Program-made: the position numbers and the translations under genes
In this document: positions 18,243 through 30,799 of the stretch, in pieces
Position numbering within the stretch: the first letter of the stretch is position 1
How the letters are laid out: the number at the start of each line of letters is the position of its first letter
NCBI GenBank assembly: GCA_963726105.1
Contig: CAVSBJ010000004.1
Span: 310,001 to 374,000, forward strand
Length of the DNA: 64,000 nt
Source of the DNA: Roseiarcus sp963726105
Lineage (GTDB): Bacteria; Pseudomonadota; Alphaproteobacteria; Rhizobiales; Beijerinckiaceae
Direction of reading: 5' to 3'
Notes under the pieces: generated by a model
What the model was told of the DNA's origin: nothing
Databases searched by the model: none
The model's input: the letters and a program-made list of their open reading frames with translations, nothing else

Positions 18243-18581
18243 TTACTTTCTCCTCATCTTGTGGGGCGATGCCCCCACATCACAATTCGGGGCGCAATAG
18301 AGTTCATAGAGAAGTGCGATCAGACGCGAGATCGGCTTGCTGGAGAGCGAATAGTGGATCGTCTGCGCCTCGCGGCGCGTCGCGACGATCTTGTCCTCGC
18401 GGAGACGCGCGAGGTGCTGAGAGAGCGCGGACTGGCTAAGCCCGATCGCCGCCTGCAGAGCGCTCACCGAGCGCTCGCCCTTGAGCAACTCGCAAAGGAT
18501 CACGAGGCGGTTGCGGTTGGCCACCGCCTTCAGCATGGCCTCGGCGACGCCGGCCTTCTTTTGCAGTTCTTCTAAATTCAT
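18243..18581 (-). CDS. ArsR-family persulfide-sensing repressor, BigR/SqrR-like
   Basis: A 112-residue winged-helix repressor. The DNA-reading helix is in IGLSQSALSQHLARLREDKI. The key cysteines Cys30 (LVILCELLKGE) and Cys96 (YELYCAPNC) are 66 residues apart. This is the same spacing as the persulfide-reactive pair Cys42/Cys108 of BigR, in the same local motifs; Cys100 is extra. In that family, sulfide-derived persulfides join the two cysteines and release DNA, inducing sulfur-oxidation genes. It heads a minus-strand unit with the DUF2892 protein and sqr, and is divergent from an RND pump with only 58 bases between starts. Operator-like inverted repeats lie in that gap. Confidence 0.9.
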   Translation of the reverse strand: MNLEELQKKAGVAEAMLKAVANRNRLVILCELLKGERSVSALQAAIGLSQSALSQHLARLREDKIVATRREAQTIHYSLSSKPISRLIALLYELYCAPNCDVGASPHKMRRK

Positions 18582-18583
18582 GA

Positions 18584-18613
18584 TTGCTAATTTAGCAGAT
18601 ACTAATATATAGT
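18584..18613. promoter_or_regulatory. Divergent promoter/operator between persulfide sensor and RND pump
   Basis: GCTAA-T-TTAGC (18586-18596) is a perfect inverted repeat and ACTAATATATAGT (18601-18613) an imperfect one, in an AT-rich gap between the divergent starts. A TTGCTA (18584) and TATAGT (18608) pair spaced 18 bases could be the plus-strand promoter, overlapping both repeats. Binding of the BigR-like protein would then repress both directions. AT-rich dyads are typical of BigR/SqrR sites. Confidence 0.6.
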
Positions 18614-18639
18614 CAAGGCCTCAAAGGGGGATTTTGTCG

Positions 18640-19605
18640 ATGCGCTCAACTATCGCCACGGCGGCCTTGCTGCTTCTCGCGGGAAACGCCTGGGCCGCCG
18701 GGTCTTTCGTGGTCCATCTCGCCGACATCGCGGACCAGAAGGCCGTGATCGGCGCCGTCGAGCCCGTCCATGAACTTGCCGCCCGCGCCCGCATCGGCGG
18801 CACGATCGCCTCCCTCACCGTCAAGGAAGGCCAGGAGGTCTCGGCGGGAGCCGAGATCGCCGTGGTCGCTGACCCAAAGCTTGTCCTGCAGAAGCAGGCG
18901 CTCGATTCCCGCATCGAGTCGCAGCAGTCGCAGCGCGACAAGGCGAAGACGGACAATGACCGCGCGATCGAATTGCAGAAGCGCGGCGTCAGCACCCAGG
19001 TCCAGGTCGACACCACTAAAACGGCGCTCGACGTGGCCAACCGCACGCTGGACGCGATGCAGAGCGATCGCGACGTCATCATCCAGCAGATGAAGGAAGG
19101 CGCGGTCCTCGCCCCCGCTGCAGGCCGCATTCTGAAGGCGCCCATGCAGGAAGGCTCGGTCGTGCTGCCCGGCGAGACGATCGCGACTCTCGCCGAGGAC
19201 CGTTACATCCTGCGCCTGCAATTGCCCGAGCGGCACGCCCGCTTCATGCGCGCCGGCGACGTCGTGCAGATCGGCGCGCGCGGCCTCGAAGACACCGGCG
19301 AGCGGCGTGAGGGCAAAGTGCGTCTCGTCTATCCCGAAATCGAGGGTGGCCGGGTCATCGCCGACGTCGAGGTTCCGGGCCTCGGAGACTATTTCGTCGG
19401 CGAGCGCACGCGCGTCTATGTCAGCACCGGTACGCGCAAGGCGATCGTCGTGCCGCGTGTTTATGTCTACCGCCGCGCGGGCGTCGACTTCGTGAAGCTC
19501 GCGGACGGCGGCGAAGCTGTGGTGCAGCTCGGCAAGCCCCATGGCGCCGCTGATGTGGAGATCCTCTCCGGCCTCAAGGATGGCGACAGGCTGGTTCAGC
19601 CATGA
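18640..19605 (+). CDS. RND efflux pump periplasmic adaptor (membrane fusion protein)
   Basis: A 321-residue HlyD/AcrA-type adaptor linking an inner-membrane RND pump to an outer-membrane channel. It has a signal peptide (TATAALLLLAGNAWA), a split lipoyl/barrel domain (RIGGTIASLTVKEGQEVSAG and later VLAPAAGRILKAPMQEGSVV), a coiled-coil hairpin around residues 85-145 and a beta-barrel region after it. There is no lipobox, so it is probably a soluble periplasmic protein. The ATG at 18640 has AAAGGGGG eight bases upstream. Its end overlaps the start of the pump gene by four bases. It is divergent from the BigR-like repressor. Confidence 0.9.
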   Translation: MRSTIATAALLLLAGNAWAAGSFVVHLADIADQKAVIGAVEPVHELAARARIGGTIASLTVKEGQEVSAGAEIAVVADPKLVLQKQALDSRIESQQSQRDKAKTDNDRAIELQKRGVSTQVQVDTTKTALDVANRTLDAMQSDRDVIIQQMKEGAVLAPAAGRILKAPMQEGSVVLPGETIATLAEDRYILRLQLPERHARFMRAGDVVQIGARGLEDTGERREGKVRLVYPEIEGGRVIADVEVPGLGDYFVGERTRVYVSTGTRKAIVVPRVYVYRRAGVDFVKLADGGEAVVQLGKPHGAADVEILSGLKDGDRLVQP

Positions 19606-22600
19606 AGCTCGGACTTTCAGGGCTGCTCACCCGCGCCTTCATCAATTCGCCGCTGACGCCTCTCCTGCTGCTGGCGGCCATCGTCGCCGGAGCGCTGGCG
19701 CTTGCCTCGCTGCCGCGTGAGGAGGAGCCGCAGATCAGCGTTCCTATGGTCGACATCATCGTCCAGGCCAACGGCTACAAGGCCGACCAGGCGGTCGAGC
19801 TGGTGACGCGGCCGCTCGAGGACATCGTCAAGGGCATCGACGGCGTCGAGCATGTCTACTCACAGACCGGGGACGACCTCGTCGTCGTCACGGCGCGCTT
19901 CCTCGTCGGCACTGATCAGGATTCTGCGATCACGCGCGTGCATGAGAAGATCCGGGCCCATATCGGTGAGCTGCCCAAGGGCATCCCCGAGCCGTTGATC
20001 GTCGGCCGCGGCATCAATGATGTCGCGATCGTCGACCTCACGCTGTCCGCAAGGCCGGACCGCGCCGGCCAATGGTCGGACAACGCGCTCTTCCAGGTCG
20101 CGGAGGAACTGCAGCACGAGCTCACCAAGGTCAACAACGTCGGCTCGACCTACATCGTCGGCGGCAGCCCGAACCAGATCCGCGTCGAGCCGGACCCTGA
20201 GCGCCTCGCAGTCTATGGCGTGACGCTGAGCCAGTTGATCGACAAGCTCACCAACGCCAATCGCTCTTTCCTCGTCGGCGCCTTCCGCGACGGGGGAAAG
20301 TCTCTCCCGGTCCTTGCCGGGCAGACGCTCCAGGGCGTGCCCGACATTGGGCTCCTGTTGCTGACGACGCGTGACGGCCGGCCGGTCTACGTCAAGGACG
20401 TGGCCGACGTGACGGTCGGCGCCGCCGAGCGTGAGCATCGCGCCTGGACGATCGTCCGTCTTGCGAGCGGCGAATTGCAGCGCCGTCCGGCGGTGACCAT
20501 CGCGGTCGCCAAGCGGAAGGGCTCCAACGCGGTCGTGGTGGCGGAAGACGTGATGCGGCAGCTGGACGCCGTCAAAGGCCGCGTCATCCCCGCCGACCTG
20601 GAGGTCAGCGTCACGCGCAACTACGGCGCCACGGCCTCCGAGAAAGCCAACGAGCTTCTCTTTCACTTAGCCCTGGCGACGGTCTCGATCGTCGTTCTCA
20701 TCACCATCGCCGTTGGCTGGCGCGAGGGGCTGGTCGTCCTCATCGTCATCCCGACCACGATCCTGCTCACGCTTTTCGCCTCCTGGCTGATGGGTTACAC
20801 CATCAACCGCGTCAGCCTCTTCGCGCTCATCTTCTCGATCGGCATCCTCGTCGACGACGCCATCGTGGTCGTCGAAAACATCGCCCGCCACTGGGCCATG
20901 AACGACGGCCGCAGTCGGACCGACGCCGCGATCGAAGCCGTGGCGGAGGTTGGCAATCCGACCATTGTGGCGACGCTCACCATTATCGCGGCGCTCCTGC
21001 CGATGATGTTCGTGTCGGGCATGATGGGGCCGTATATGAGCCCGATTCCCGCCAACGCGTCGATCGCGATGCTATTCTCGTTCTTCATCGCGGTGACGGT
21101 GACGCCGTGGCTGCTCCTGCGCTTCACGCGCACAACGGCGGCGGCGGCCGCAACCGCAGAGCATGGCGTTCACGCCGTCGGCGCGATGGGCCGCTTCTAT
21201 GCTGCGATCGCGCGGCCGCTGCTCCAGGGCCGCGTCCGCTCGAAAGTCTTTCTCATCACCGTCGGCGCCGCCACACTCGCCGCCTGCACGCTCTTCTACA
21301 CCGAGGCCGTGCGGGTCAAACTGCTGCCCTTCGACAACAAGTCGGAGATCCAGGTCGTGCTCGACCTTCCCCATGGCGCGACCGTCGAGGACACCGACCG
21401 CATGCTGATGATGGCGGCTGAGCGGCTGAAGACGCTGCCCGAGCTCGTCTCGATCCAGGCCTATTCGGGAACGGCCTCGCCGTTCAACTTCAACGGCCTC
21501 GTCCGCCACTATTATCTGCGCGAGAATCCCGAGCAGGGCGATCTCTCGATCAACCTCTTGCCGAAGGGGGAGCGCTCGCGCGCGAGCCACGCGATCGCGC
21601 TCGACATCCGCCGCCGGCTCGCGGATCTGCCGCTGCCCGACGGCTCGGCGCTCAAGGTCGTCGAAGTTCCGCCAGGTCCGCCGGTGCTGGCGACCTTGCT
21701 GGCCGAGGTCTACGGGCCGGACGCTTCGACGAGGCGCGCCACGGCAGCGAAAATTCGCAAGGCCTTCGAGTCGGTCGACTTCATCGTCGACGTCGACGAC
21801 AGCTATGGCAAGCCGTCGGACCGGCTGCGCTTCTCGATCGATCAGGAGGCGCTCGAGTTCCACGGCGTGGAGGAGCAGGCGGTCTACGACACGATTGGTG
21901 CCCTCGTCGGCGGCGTAAAGGTCGGCTTTTCCCAGCGCGGCGAGGGCCTGAAGCCGATCGACATCAGCGTGAAGCTCCCGAAGAGCGCAATGACCCTCGA
22001 CGAACGGCTGCTCTCGACTCCTCTGCCTGCGGGGGGGACCGTGCGGCAGGGCGCCAATGTCGAGCTTGGCGACGTGGTCAAGGTCAGCCATGAACGGGCG
22101 TCCTATCCGATCTTCCGCCACAACGGGCGCTTCGCCGAAATGGTCAGCGGCGACGTCGCGGGGCGCTTCGAGGCCCCGATCTACGGCATGCTCGCGGTTC
22201 AGGACGCGCTCGCCAAGATGAACTGGGGAGCAGGGGGGCCCCCCCAGATCAGGTATCACGGCCAGCCGCTCGACGAATCTCATCCCGCGCTGCTCTGGGA
22301 CGGCGAGTGGGAGGTCACCTATGTGACGTTCCGCGACATGGGCGCGGCCTTCATCGTGGCGATCCTCGGCATTTATCTGCTGGTCGTCGCGCAGTTCGGC
22401 TCGTTCCTGCTGCCGCTCGTTATCCTGGTGCCTGTGCCGCTCACCCTGATCGGCATCGTGCTTGGTCATTGGCTGCTCGGCGCGGCGTTCACGGCGACCT
22501 CGATGATCGGCTTCATTGCGCTCGCCGGCATCATCGTGCGCAATTCGATCCTGCTGGTGGACTTCATCCGCCATCGCCGCGCGACAGGCGGCGTTTCCCT

Positions 22601-22832
22601 GCGGGAGGCGCTCGTCGAGGCCGGCGCGACGCGGTTCAAGCCGATCGTGCTGACGGCGGCCGCAGCGATGATCGGCGCGGCCTTCATCCTGACCGATCCG
22701 ATCTTCCAGGGTCTCGCGATCTCGCTCGTCTTCGGCCTCGCCTCATCGACGGCGCTGACCGTGCTGGTGATCCCGGCCATCTATGTGTGGCTCAGGGACG
22801 ACAGGGCGTCTCGGCCGACGTCCAACCGCTAG
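19602..22832 (+). CDS. RND-family efflux transporter
   Basis: A 1076-residue proton-driven inner-membrane pump with the typical layout: one membrane segment, a large periplasmic loop, five segments, a second half repeating this. The proton-relay acidic pair is Asp418-Asp419 in GILVDDAIVVVENIARHW. GIIVRNSILLVDFIRHRRA marks the second half, and LPREEEPQISVPMVDIIVQ the first porter domain. It overlaps the adaptor gene by four bases, so the pair is an operon. No outer-membrane channel gene is nearby. The porter type resembles the CzcA/AcrB superfamily branch with substrate not predictable; the divergent persulfide sensor suggests a link to sulfur compounds. This is inference. Confidence 0.92.
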   Translation: MKLGLSGLLTRAFINSPLTPLLLLAAIVAGALALASLPREEEPQISVPMVDIIVQANGYKADQAVELVTRPLEDIVKGIDGVEHVYSQTGDDLVVVTARFLVGTDQDSAITRVHEKIRAHIGELPKGIPEPLIVGRGINDVAIVDLTLSARPDRAGQWSDNALFQVAEELQHELTKVNNVGSTYIVGGSPNQIRVEPDPERLAVYGVTLSQLIDKLTNANRSFLVGAFRDGGKSLPVLAGQTLQGVPDIGLLLLTTRDGRPVYVKDVADVTVGAAEREHRAWTIVRLASGELQRRPAVTIAVAKRKGSNAVVVAEDVMRQLDAVKGRVIPADLEVSVTRNYGATASEKANELLFHLALATVSIVVLITIAVGWREGLVVLIVIPTTILLTLFASWLMGYTINRVSLFALIFSIGILVDDAIVVVENIARHWAMNDGRSRTDAAIEAVAEVGNPTIVATLTIIAALLPMMFVSGMMGPYMSPIPANASIAMLFSFFIAVTVTPWLLLRFTRTTAAAAATAEHGVHAVGAMGRFYAAIARPLLQGRVRSKVFLITVGAATLAACTLFYTEAVRVKLLPFDNKSEIQVVLDLPHGATVEDTDRMLMMAAERLKTLPELVSIQAYSGTASPFNFNGLVRHYYLRENPEQGDLSINLLPKGERSRASHAIALDIRRRLADLPLPDGSALKVVEVPPGPPVLATLLAEVYGPDASTRRATAAKIRKAFESVDFIVDVDDSYGKPSDRLRFSIDQEALEFHGVEEQAVYDTIGALVGGVKVGFSQRGEGLKPIDISVKLPKSAMTLDERLLSTPLPAGGTVRQGANVELGDVVKVSHERASYPIFRHNGRFAEMVSGDVAGRFEAPIYGMLAVQDALAKMNWGAGGPPQIRYHGQPLDESHPALLWDGEWEVTYVTFRDMGAAFIVAILGIYLLVVAQFGSFLLPLVILVPVPLTLIGIVLGHWLLGAAFTATSMIGFIALAGIIVRNSILLVDFIRHRRATGGVSLREALVEAGATRFKPIVLTAAAAMIGAAFILTDPIFQGLAISLVFGLASSTALTVLVIPAIYVWLRDDRASRPTSNR

Positions 22833-22942
22833 ATTCCGATCTTCGACGGCGGTTGAATACGGCGGCTCGCGCGTTCATTTGACCCTCCCGGCAAATCGTG
22901 ATTTGTCGCGGCCCACGCACCAAATACCGATCTTCCCAGAGT

Positions 22943-25586
<2,644 letters not shown>

Positions 25587-25600
<14 letters not shown>

Positions 25601-26099
25601 AAGTCTCCCCGTCCTTGCGGCGCTTGCGCTCGCAGGCGCGCTCGCCGGTTGCTTCCAGCCGCTTTACAGCGAGGCCGCGCACCCAGGACTGGTCGAGGAT
25701 CTGCGGGCGATCGAAGTCCAGCCGATCAAGGACCGCATCGGCCATTATCTGGGCGACAATCTGACCACCGATCTGAACGGGACCGGTCAGACGCCAACGC
25801 CGAAGTATAAGCTCACTGTGACTGTCACGGTGGTCACAACAACGCCGACGGTCAGCTCGCTCACAAATGTCGCCACTTCGGCGACTTTGACCGCCGATGC
25901 GAAATACACCTTGAACAAGGCCGAGGGCGGCGCGCAGGTGCTCACCGGCGTCGCCAATGCGAACGCGTCCTACGATCGCTCCCAGCAGCGCTATAATGAT
26001 CTGCGCGCCGCGCGAGACGCCGAGATTCGGTTGGCGCGCTCGCTGTCGCAGGAGATCTCCCTGCGTCTCGCCGCGCAGCTGGCCGGGAAAACCTCATGA
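25587..26099 (+). CDS. lptE: LPS-assembly lipoprotein LptE
   Basis: LptE is the outer-membrane lipoprotein that plugs the LptD barrel during lipopolysaccharide insertion. The 170-residue product has a lipoprotein signal with lipobox LAGC (Cys22), followed by FQPLYSE, which is typical of alphaproteobacterial LptE. Next come IEVQPIKDRIGHYLGDNL and a beta-strand-rich middle (KYKLTVTVTVV). It overlaps leuS, the usual alphaproteobacterial order. The gene that normally comes next, holA, is absent; a palindromic repeat and a transporter operon follow instead. Confidence 0.88.
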
Positions 26100-26115
26100 G
26101 AGCAGCGCCCCGCGT

Positions 26116-26170
26116 CGTCATCGCGAGGAGTCATAGGGCGTCGCGAGACGCCCTATGGTTCGCAATGACG
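26116..26170. repeat. Palindromic intergenic repeat (GTCATCGCGAGGAG type)
   Basis: The outer arms CGTCATCGCGA and TTCGCAATGACG enclose a perfect 11-pair stem CATAGGGCGTC-GCGA-GACGCCCTATG. The GTCATCGCGAGGAG core recurs at 35092. It resembles the well-known CGTCATTGCGAGGAGC family of Hyphomicrobiales dispersed palindromes. Confidence 0.7.
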
Positions 26171-26252
26171 GGCTCGGTTCGAAGCAATCACATCGTATCT
26201 TGGCGAGTCGGCACCGACGCAGGCGAGCGCAGGGCGCGTCGGCCCTAAGACG

Positions 26253-27200
26253 ATGCTGCTCTACGTAGGACAGCGGATCGCTCTCTTCGTTGCAACGCTT
26301 CTTTTCGCCTCGCTCGTCGTGTTCGCGGTTATGCAGATCCTACCTGGCGATGCGGCTGAGACCATGCTGGGACCGACGGCGACGCCGGAGGCGGTCGCTG
26401 CGCTCTCGCATAAGCTCGGCCTCGATCTCCCTGCGCCCATCCGCTACTTGCGCTGGATCGGGGGCGCTCTGCATGGCGATCTCGGCCTCTCTTACGCTTA
26501 TGGCTCGCCGATCGCTCCGCTGATCGCGTCGAGTCTCGCGGTCAGCGCGCCGCTTGCGCTGATGGCGATGGCGCTCGCCGCAATCATCGGGCTTGCGGCG
26601 GGCGTCTACGCCGCGGATCGTCGTGGCCGTGCGGGCGATGCGATCGTCATGGGCTTCAGCCAGATCGGCATTGCCGTGCCGAACTTCTGGCTGGCGATTC
26701 TGCTCGTGCTGGTCTTTGCGGTGACGCTGAGGCTCGTTCCCGCGGGCGGATTCCCAGGTTGGCATGACCCGGCGCGAGCGATTGTCGCGCTGATCCTTCC
26801 GGCGATGGCGCTGGGCGTTGTGCAGGCGGCGATCGTCACGCGTGTCACAAGATCGGCTGTCATCGAGGCGCTGAACGAGGACTTCATGCGCACCGCGCGC
26901 GCCACGGGCGTCTCGCGCCGCGCCGCGCTCTGGCGCCACGCGCTGCCGAACGCGCTGACGCCCATCCTCACCATCATGGGGCTGCAATTCGCCAATCTGA
27001 TTGCGGGCGCGATCGTGGTCGAGAATGTGTTCGTCCTGCCGGGCCTTGGCCGCCTCATGCTGCAGTCGATCTCCAACCGCGACACGTTGGTGGTCGAGAA
27101 TGGAGTGATGGTCCTGGCCTTGATCGTGATCGGGCTGAACTTCATTGTCGACATCGCCTGCGCCGCGATCGATCCGAGGCTTAGGGCCTCCGCCGCGTGA
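26253..27200 (+). CDS. Dipeptide/oligopeptide-type ABC permease, DppB-like
   Basis: A 315-residue membrane protein with six segments and the DppB-type start (YVGQRIALFVATLLFASLVV, then QILPGDAAETMLG). The long periplasmic loop and the permease loop NEDFMRTARATGVSRRAALW with HALPNALTPILTIMG are diagnostic of the family. Its stop overlaps the start of the DppC-like gene by four bases. It is the first gene of a B-C-D-F order, with the binding protein further downstream. The substrate may be a peptide or, given the amidase at the end, an amide-containing compound. Confidence 0.9.
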   Translation: MLLYVGQRIALFVATLLFASLVVFAVMQILPGDAAETMLGPTATPEAVAALSHKLGLDLPAPIRYLRWIGGALHGDLGLSYAYGSPIAPLIASSLAVSAPLALMAMALAAIIGLAAGVYAADRRGRAGDAIVMGFSQIGIAVPNFWLAILLVLVFAVTLRLVPAGGFPGWHDPARAIVALILPAMALGVVQAAIVTRVTRSAVIEALNEDFMRTARATGVSRRAALWRHALPNALTPILTIMGLQFANLIAGAIVVENVFVLPGLGRLMLQSISNRDTLVVENGVMVLALIVIGLNFIVDIACAAIDPRLRASAA

Positions 27201-28036
27201 TCTTGTCCGCCCGGTTTCGCCCGCGCGGGGGGCTGAGCCTGTGGCTCGGCGCCACGCTCGTGGCCGTGTTGATCGCCGCCGCCGTCTTGTCGCTTCTCTG
27301 GACGCCCTATCCGCCGACGGCGATCGACATCCCCCACAAGCTCGCGCGCCCCTCGTCGGCGCATTGGTTCGGCACCGACAATCTCGGACGCGATGTCGCT
27401 TCGCAGATTCTGGTTGGCTCCCGCGTCTCCATTCTGGTTGGCGTCATCGCGGTCGGGATTGGACTCGCATTCGGTATTGTCCTCGGCTTGATTGCGGCGT
27501 TTTCCAAAGGCCTCGTCGAAGACGGACTGATGAAGCTGAGCGACTTCGTCTTTGCCTTTCCGGCGCTTCTCCTTGCGATCATGCTGACTTCGAGCTTTGG
27601 CCCGGGCGTCGTCAACGCCATCATCGCCATCGGCGTCTATAACGTGCCGATCATCGCGAAGCTCACGCGCGCCACCGCCAACGGCGTTCTCTCGCGCGAA
27701 TATGCGCTTGCCGCGCGCGCCGCCGGGCGCGGGTCGATCGCGATCGCAATCGATCACGTGCTGCCGAATATTGCGCCTGCGCTGATCGTTCAGGCGACGA
27801 TCCAATTCGCAATTGCTATTCTAGCCGAGGCGGCGCTTTCCTACCTTGGCCTCGGCGCGCAGCCGCCGCAGACGTCCTGGGGCAAGATGCTCGCCGACGC
27901 GCAGAATGTTCTCTACAACGCGCCGAGACTTGCGCTCTATCCGGGTATTGCGATCGCGCTCAGCGTGCTCGGCCTCAATCTGCTCGGCGACGGGTTGCGC
28001 GACGCGCTCGATCCGAAACTGAAGGCCCGGAGCTAA
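27197..28036 (+). CDS. Dipeptide/oligopeptide-type ABC permease, DppC-like
   Basis: A 279-residue partner permease. It has an N-terminal segment (LSLWLGATLVAVLIAAAVLS), the HWFGTDNLGRDVASQILVGS motif characteristic of DppC/OppC, and the EAA-like loop SREYALAARAAGRGSIAIAI ahead of DHVLPNIAPALIVQ. It overlaps both neighbours by one to four bases, so it is part of a tightly packed operon. Confidence 0.9.
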   Translation: MILSARFRPRGGLSLWLGATLVAVLIAAAVLSLLWTPYPPTAIDIPHKLARPSSAHWFGTDNLGRDVASQILVGSRVSILVGVIAVGIGLAFGIVLGLIAAFSKGLVEDGLMKLSDFVFAFPALLLAIMLTSSFGPGVVNAIIAIGVYNVPIIAKLTRATANGVLSREYALAARAAGRGSIAIAIDHVLPNIAPALIVQATIQFAIAILAEAALSYLGLGAQPPQTSWGKMLADAQNVLYNAPRLALYPGIAIALSVLGLNLLGDGLRDALDPKLKARS

Positions 28037-29007
28037 TGCTGCTCGAGGTCTCCGAGCTCGCCGTCGATGTCGCGAGGCGTCAAGGATTTCAGCGCGTCGT
28101 CGATCGGACGTCGTTTTCGCTGAACGAGGGCGAGAGTCTCTGGAATGGTCGGCGAGTCCGGCTCGGGCAAGACGATGACTGCGCTCGCGCTGATTGGGCT
28201 GACGCCAGAGGGGGCGCGGGTCTCGGGGTCGATCCGGTTCGAGGAGCGAGAGCTGGTCGGGCTCGACGAAGAAGAATTACGTCAGTTGCGCGGCGATCGC
28301 ATCGCCATGATCTTCCAGGAGCCGATGACGGCTCTCAATCCGCTGCGCCGCGTTGGCGCCCAAGTCGCCGAACCACTGATGCTGCATCGGGCGTTGAGCA
28401 AGCGCGCGGCGCAGGCGCGCGCAGTCCAGCTGCTCGAACATGTGCGACTGGCCGAGCCTGAACGCGCGGCGCGATCCTATCCGTTCGCGCTCTCCGGCGG
28501 CGAACGGCAGCGCGCGATGATCGCCATGGCGATCGGGTGTTCGCCGCGCCTCGTCATCGCCGATGAGCCGACGACGGCGCTCGACGTCACGGTGCAAGCG
28601 CGCATTCTCGCTCTCATCGACGCCCTGCGCGTGGAATCGAAGATGGCGATCCTGCTTGTCAGCCACGATCTCGCGGTGATCGCGGGACATTGCGACCGCG
28701 TCATTGTCATGTATGCGGGCATGATCATGGAGAGTGGGCCGGTCGAGGCGGTGCTGCGCGAGCCCAGAAACCCCTACACGCTGGCGCTGCTCGAAGCCCG
28801 CCCGCGGCCTGGAGCGCCGCGTGGCGCTCGGTTGAAGACGATCCCGGGCGCGCCCCCCGTTGCGGAGGGCCGTCGCGCGGGCTGCCCGTTCGCTGGCCGG
28901 TGCGCGCTCACTGTCGACATCTGCAGCACCGCGGCGCCGCCTGAGGTTGCTTTCGGCGCTGGCCATGTCTCCCGCTGTCATCGCGCCGGCGAAGTGGGGC
29001 TTGCTCG

Positions 29008-29011
<4 letters not shown>
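28036..29011 (+). pseudogene. DppD-like ABC ATPase with one-base frameshift
   Basis: The first 35 codons (MLLEVSELAVDVARRQGF onward) end in NEGESL. The next conserved block, GMVGESGSGKTMTALALIG (Walker A), is in another frame because of one extra T near 28141. Removing it gives a 324-residue protein with Q-loop MIFQEPMTALNPL, signature ALSGGERQRAMIAMAIG, Walker B LVIADEPTTALDV and the oligopeptide-family C-terminal Cys-rich end (GCPFAGRCALTVDICS) that can hold an iron-sulfur centre. As written, the Walker A half could only be made by internal initiation at 28145. This is a sequence error or a recent null mutation. Confidence 0.88.
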
Positions 29012-29973
<962 letters not shown>

Positions 29974-30111
29974 GTCAGCGCCCCTGACATTAATGTAATG
30001 CTTTTTTACATCCGAAAGCCCTTGCACGCCGCTTGGCTGCTCCCATCTCATACGCGCGTGAGCCGACAGCTCGCTTGGAGCGGCGCTCGCGAGAGGACAT
30101 GGAGGCTCGGT

Positions 30112-30639
30112 ATGGGCACTGCAGATGGCGCCATGGGTGGTTCGTATGGCGCGCGAGAGTTTGGCGCGGGCGAGTGGGCGGGCGCCCGCTGGCGGCAGAG
30201 CGCCGGATCGCGCTGGTCGGCGTTCGAGATCATCGCGATGGTTCTTGGCTTCATCGTCTTTTGGCCGATCGGTCTCGCGATCCTCGGCTATAAGTTCTGG
30301 CAGCGCCGATACGGCGGGCCGGATCTGCAGACGCTGGCGACCAACAAATGGCACGATGCGCGCACGATGATGTCGAGCAATTCTTCCTCGTGGGGCTGCG
30401 GCGCCATGAGCCGCGCGCGCGGCTACTATGGCGCTTCGACCAGCAACGCCGCTTTCAACGAATGGCGGACCGCCGAACTGGCCCGGCTCGACGAAGAGCG
30501 CCGCAAGCTTGACGAGGCGCAGCGCGAATTCTCCGAATATGTCGACGCGATCCGGCGCGCCAAGGACCGCGAGGAGTTCGACCGGTTCATGGCCGAACGC
30601 CGGCCCCGCCCGGCCGGCGGCGGCTCGAGCGCGAACTAA
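30112..30639 (+). CDS. DUF2852 family membrane protein
   Basis: A 175-residue protein with one or two membrane segments (SAFEIIAMVLGFIVFWPIGL then AILGYKFW) and a charged C-terminal coiled coil (ARLDEERRKLDEAQREFSEY). This is the DUF2852 pattern of alphaproteobacteria, function unknown. The start at 30112 is supported by GGAGG five bases upstream; the frame also stays open to 29998. It lies between the transporter ATPase and binding-protein genes in the same direction and is not an obvious transport component. Confidence 0.75.
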   Translation: MGTADGAMGGSYGAREFGAGEWAGARWRQSAGSRWSAFEIIAMVLGFIVFWPIGLAILGYKFWQRRYGGPDLQTLATNKWHDARTMMSSNSSSWGCGAMSRARGYYGASTSNAAFNEWRTAELARLDEERRKLDEAQREFSEYVDAIRRAKDREEFDRFMAERRPRPAGGGSSAN

Positions 30640-30675
30640 GCGCCGTGGTTTGTAGACGCGGTCGGTGATCGCGTC

Positions 30676-30698
30676 GGCCGCGGTCGGCGACCGCGGCC
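30676..30698. terminator. Ten-pair GC hairpin before the binding-protein gene
   Basis: GGCCGCGGTC-GGC-GACCGCGGCC is a perfect ten-pair stem 37 bases after the DUF2852 stop and 100 bases before the binding-protein start. There is no T-tract. It may be an mRNA-stabilising or attenuating stem. Confidence 0.4.
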
Positions 30699-30799
30699 AC
30701 ACCGGTCCCTTCGTCCTGATCGGGAGGAGGGACTTACGCTTGACGCTCTCGCGTCGTGCGGTGCTATGCTCCGGCTTCTCGCCAGCCTCGGAGCGTTCC

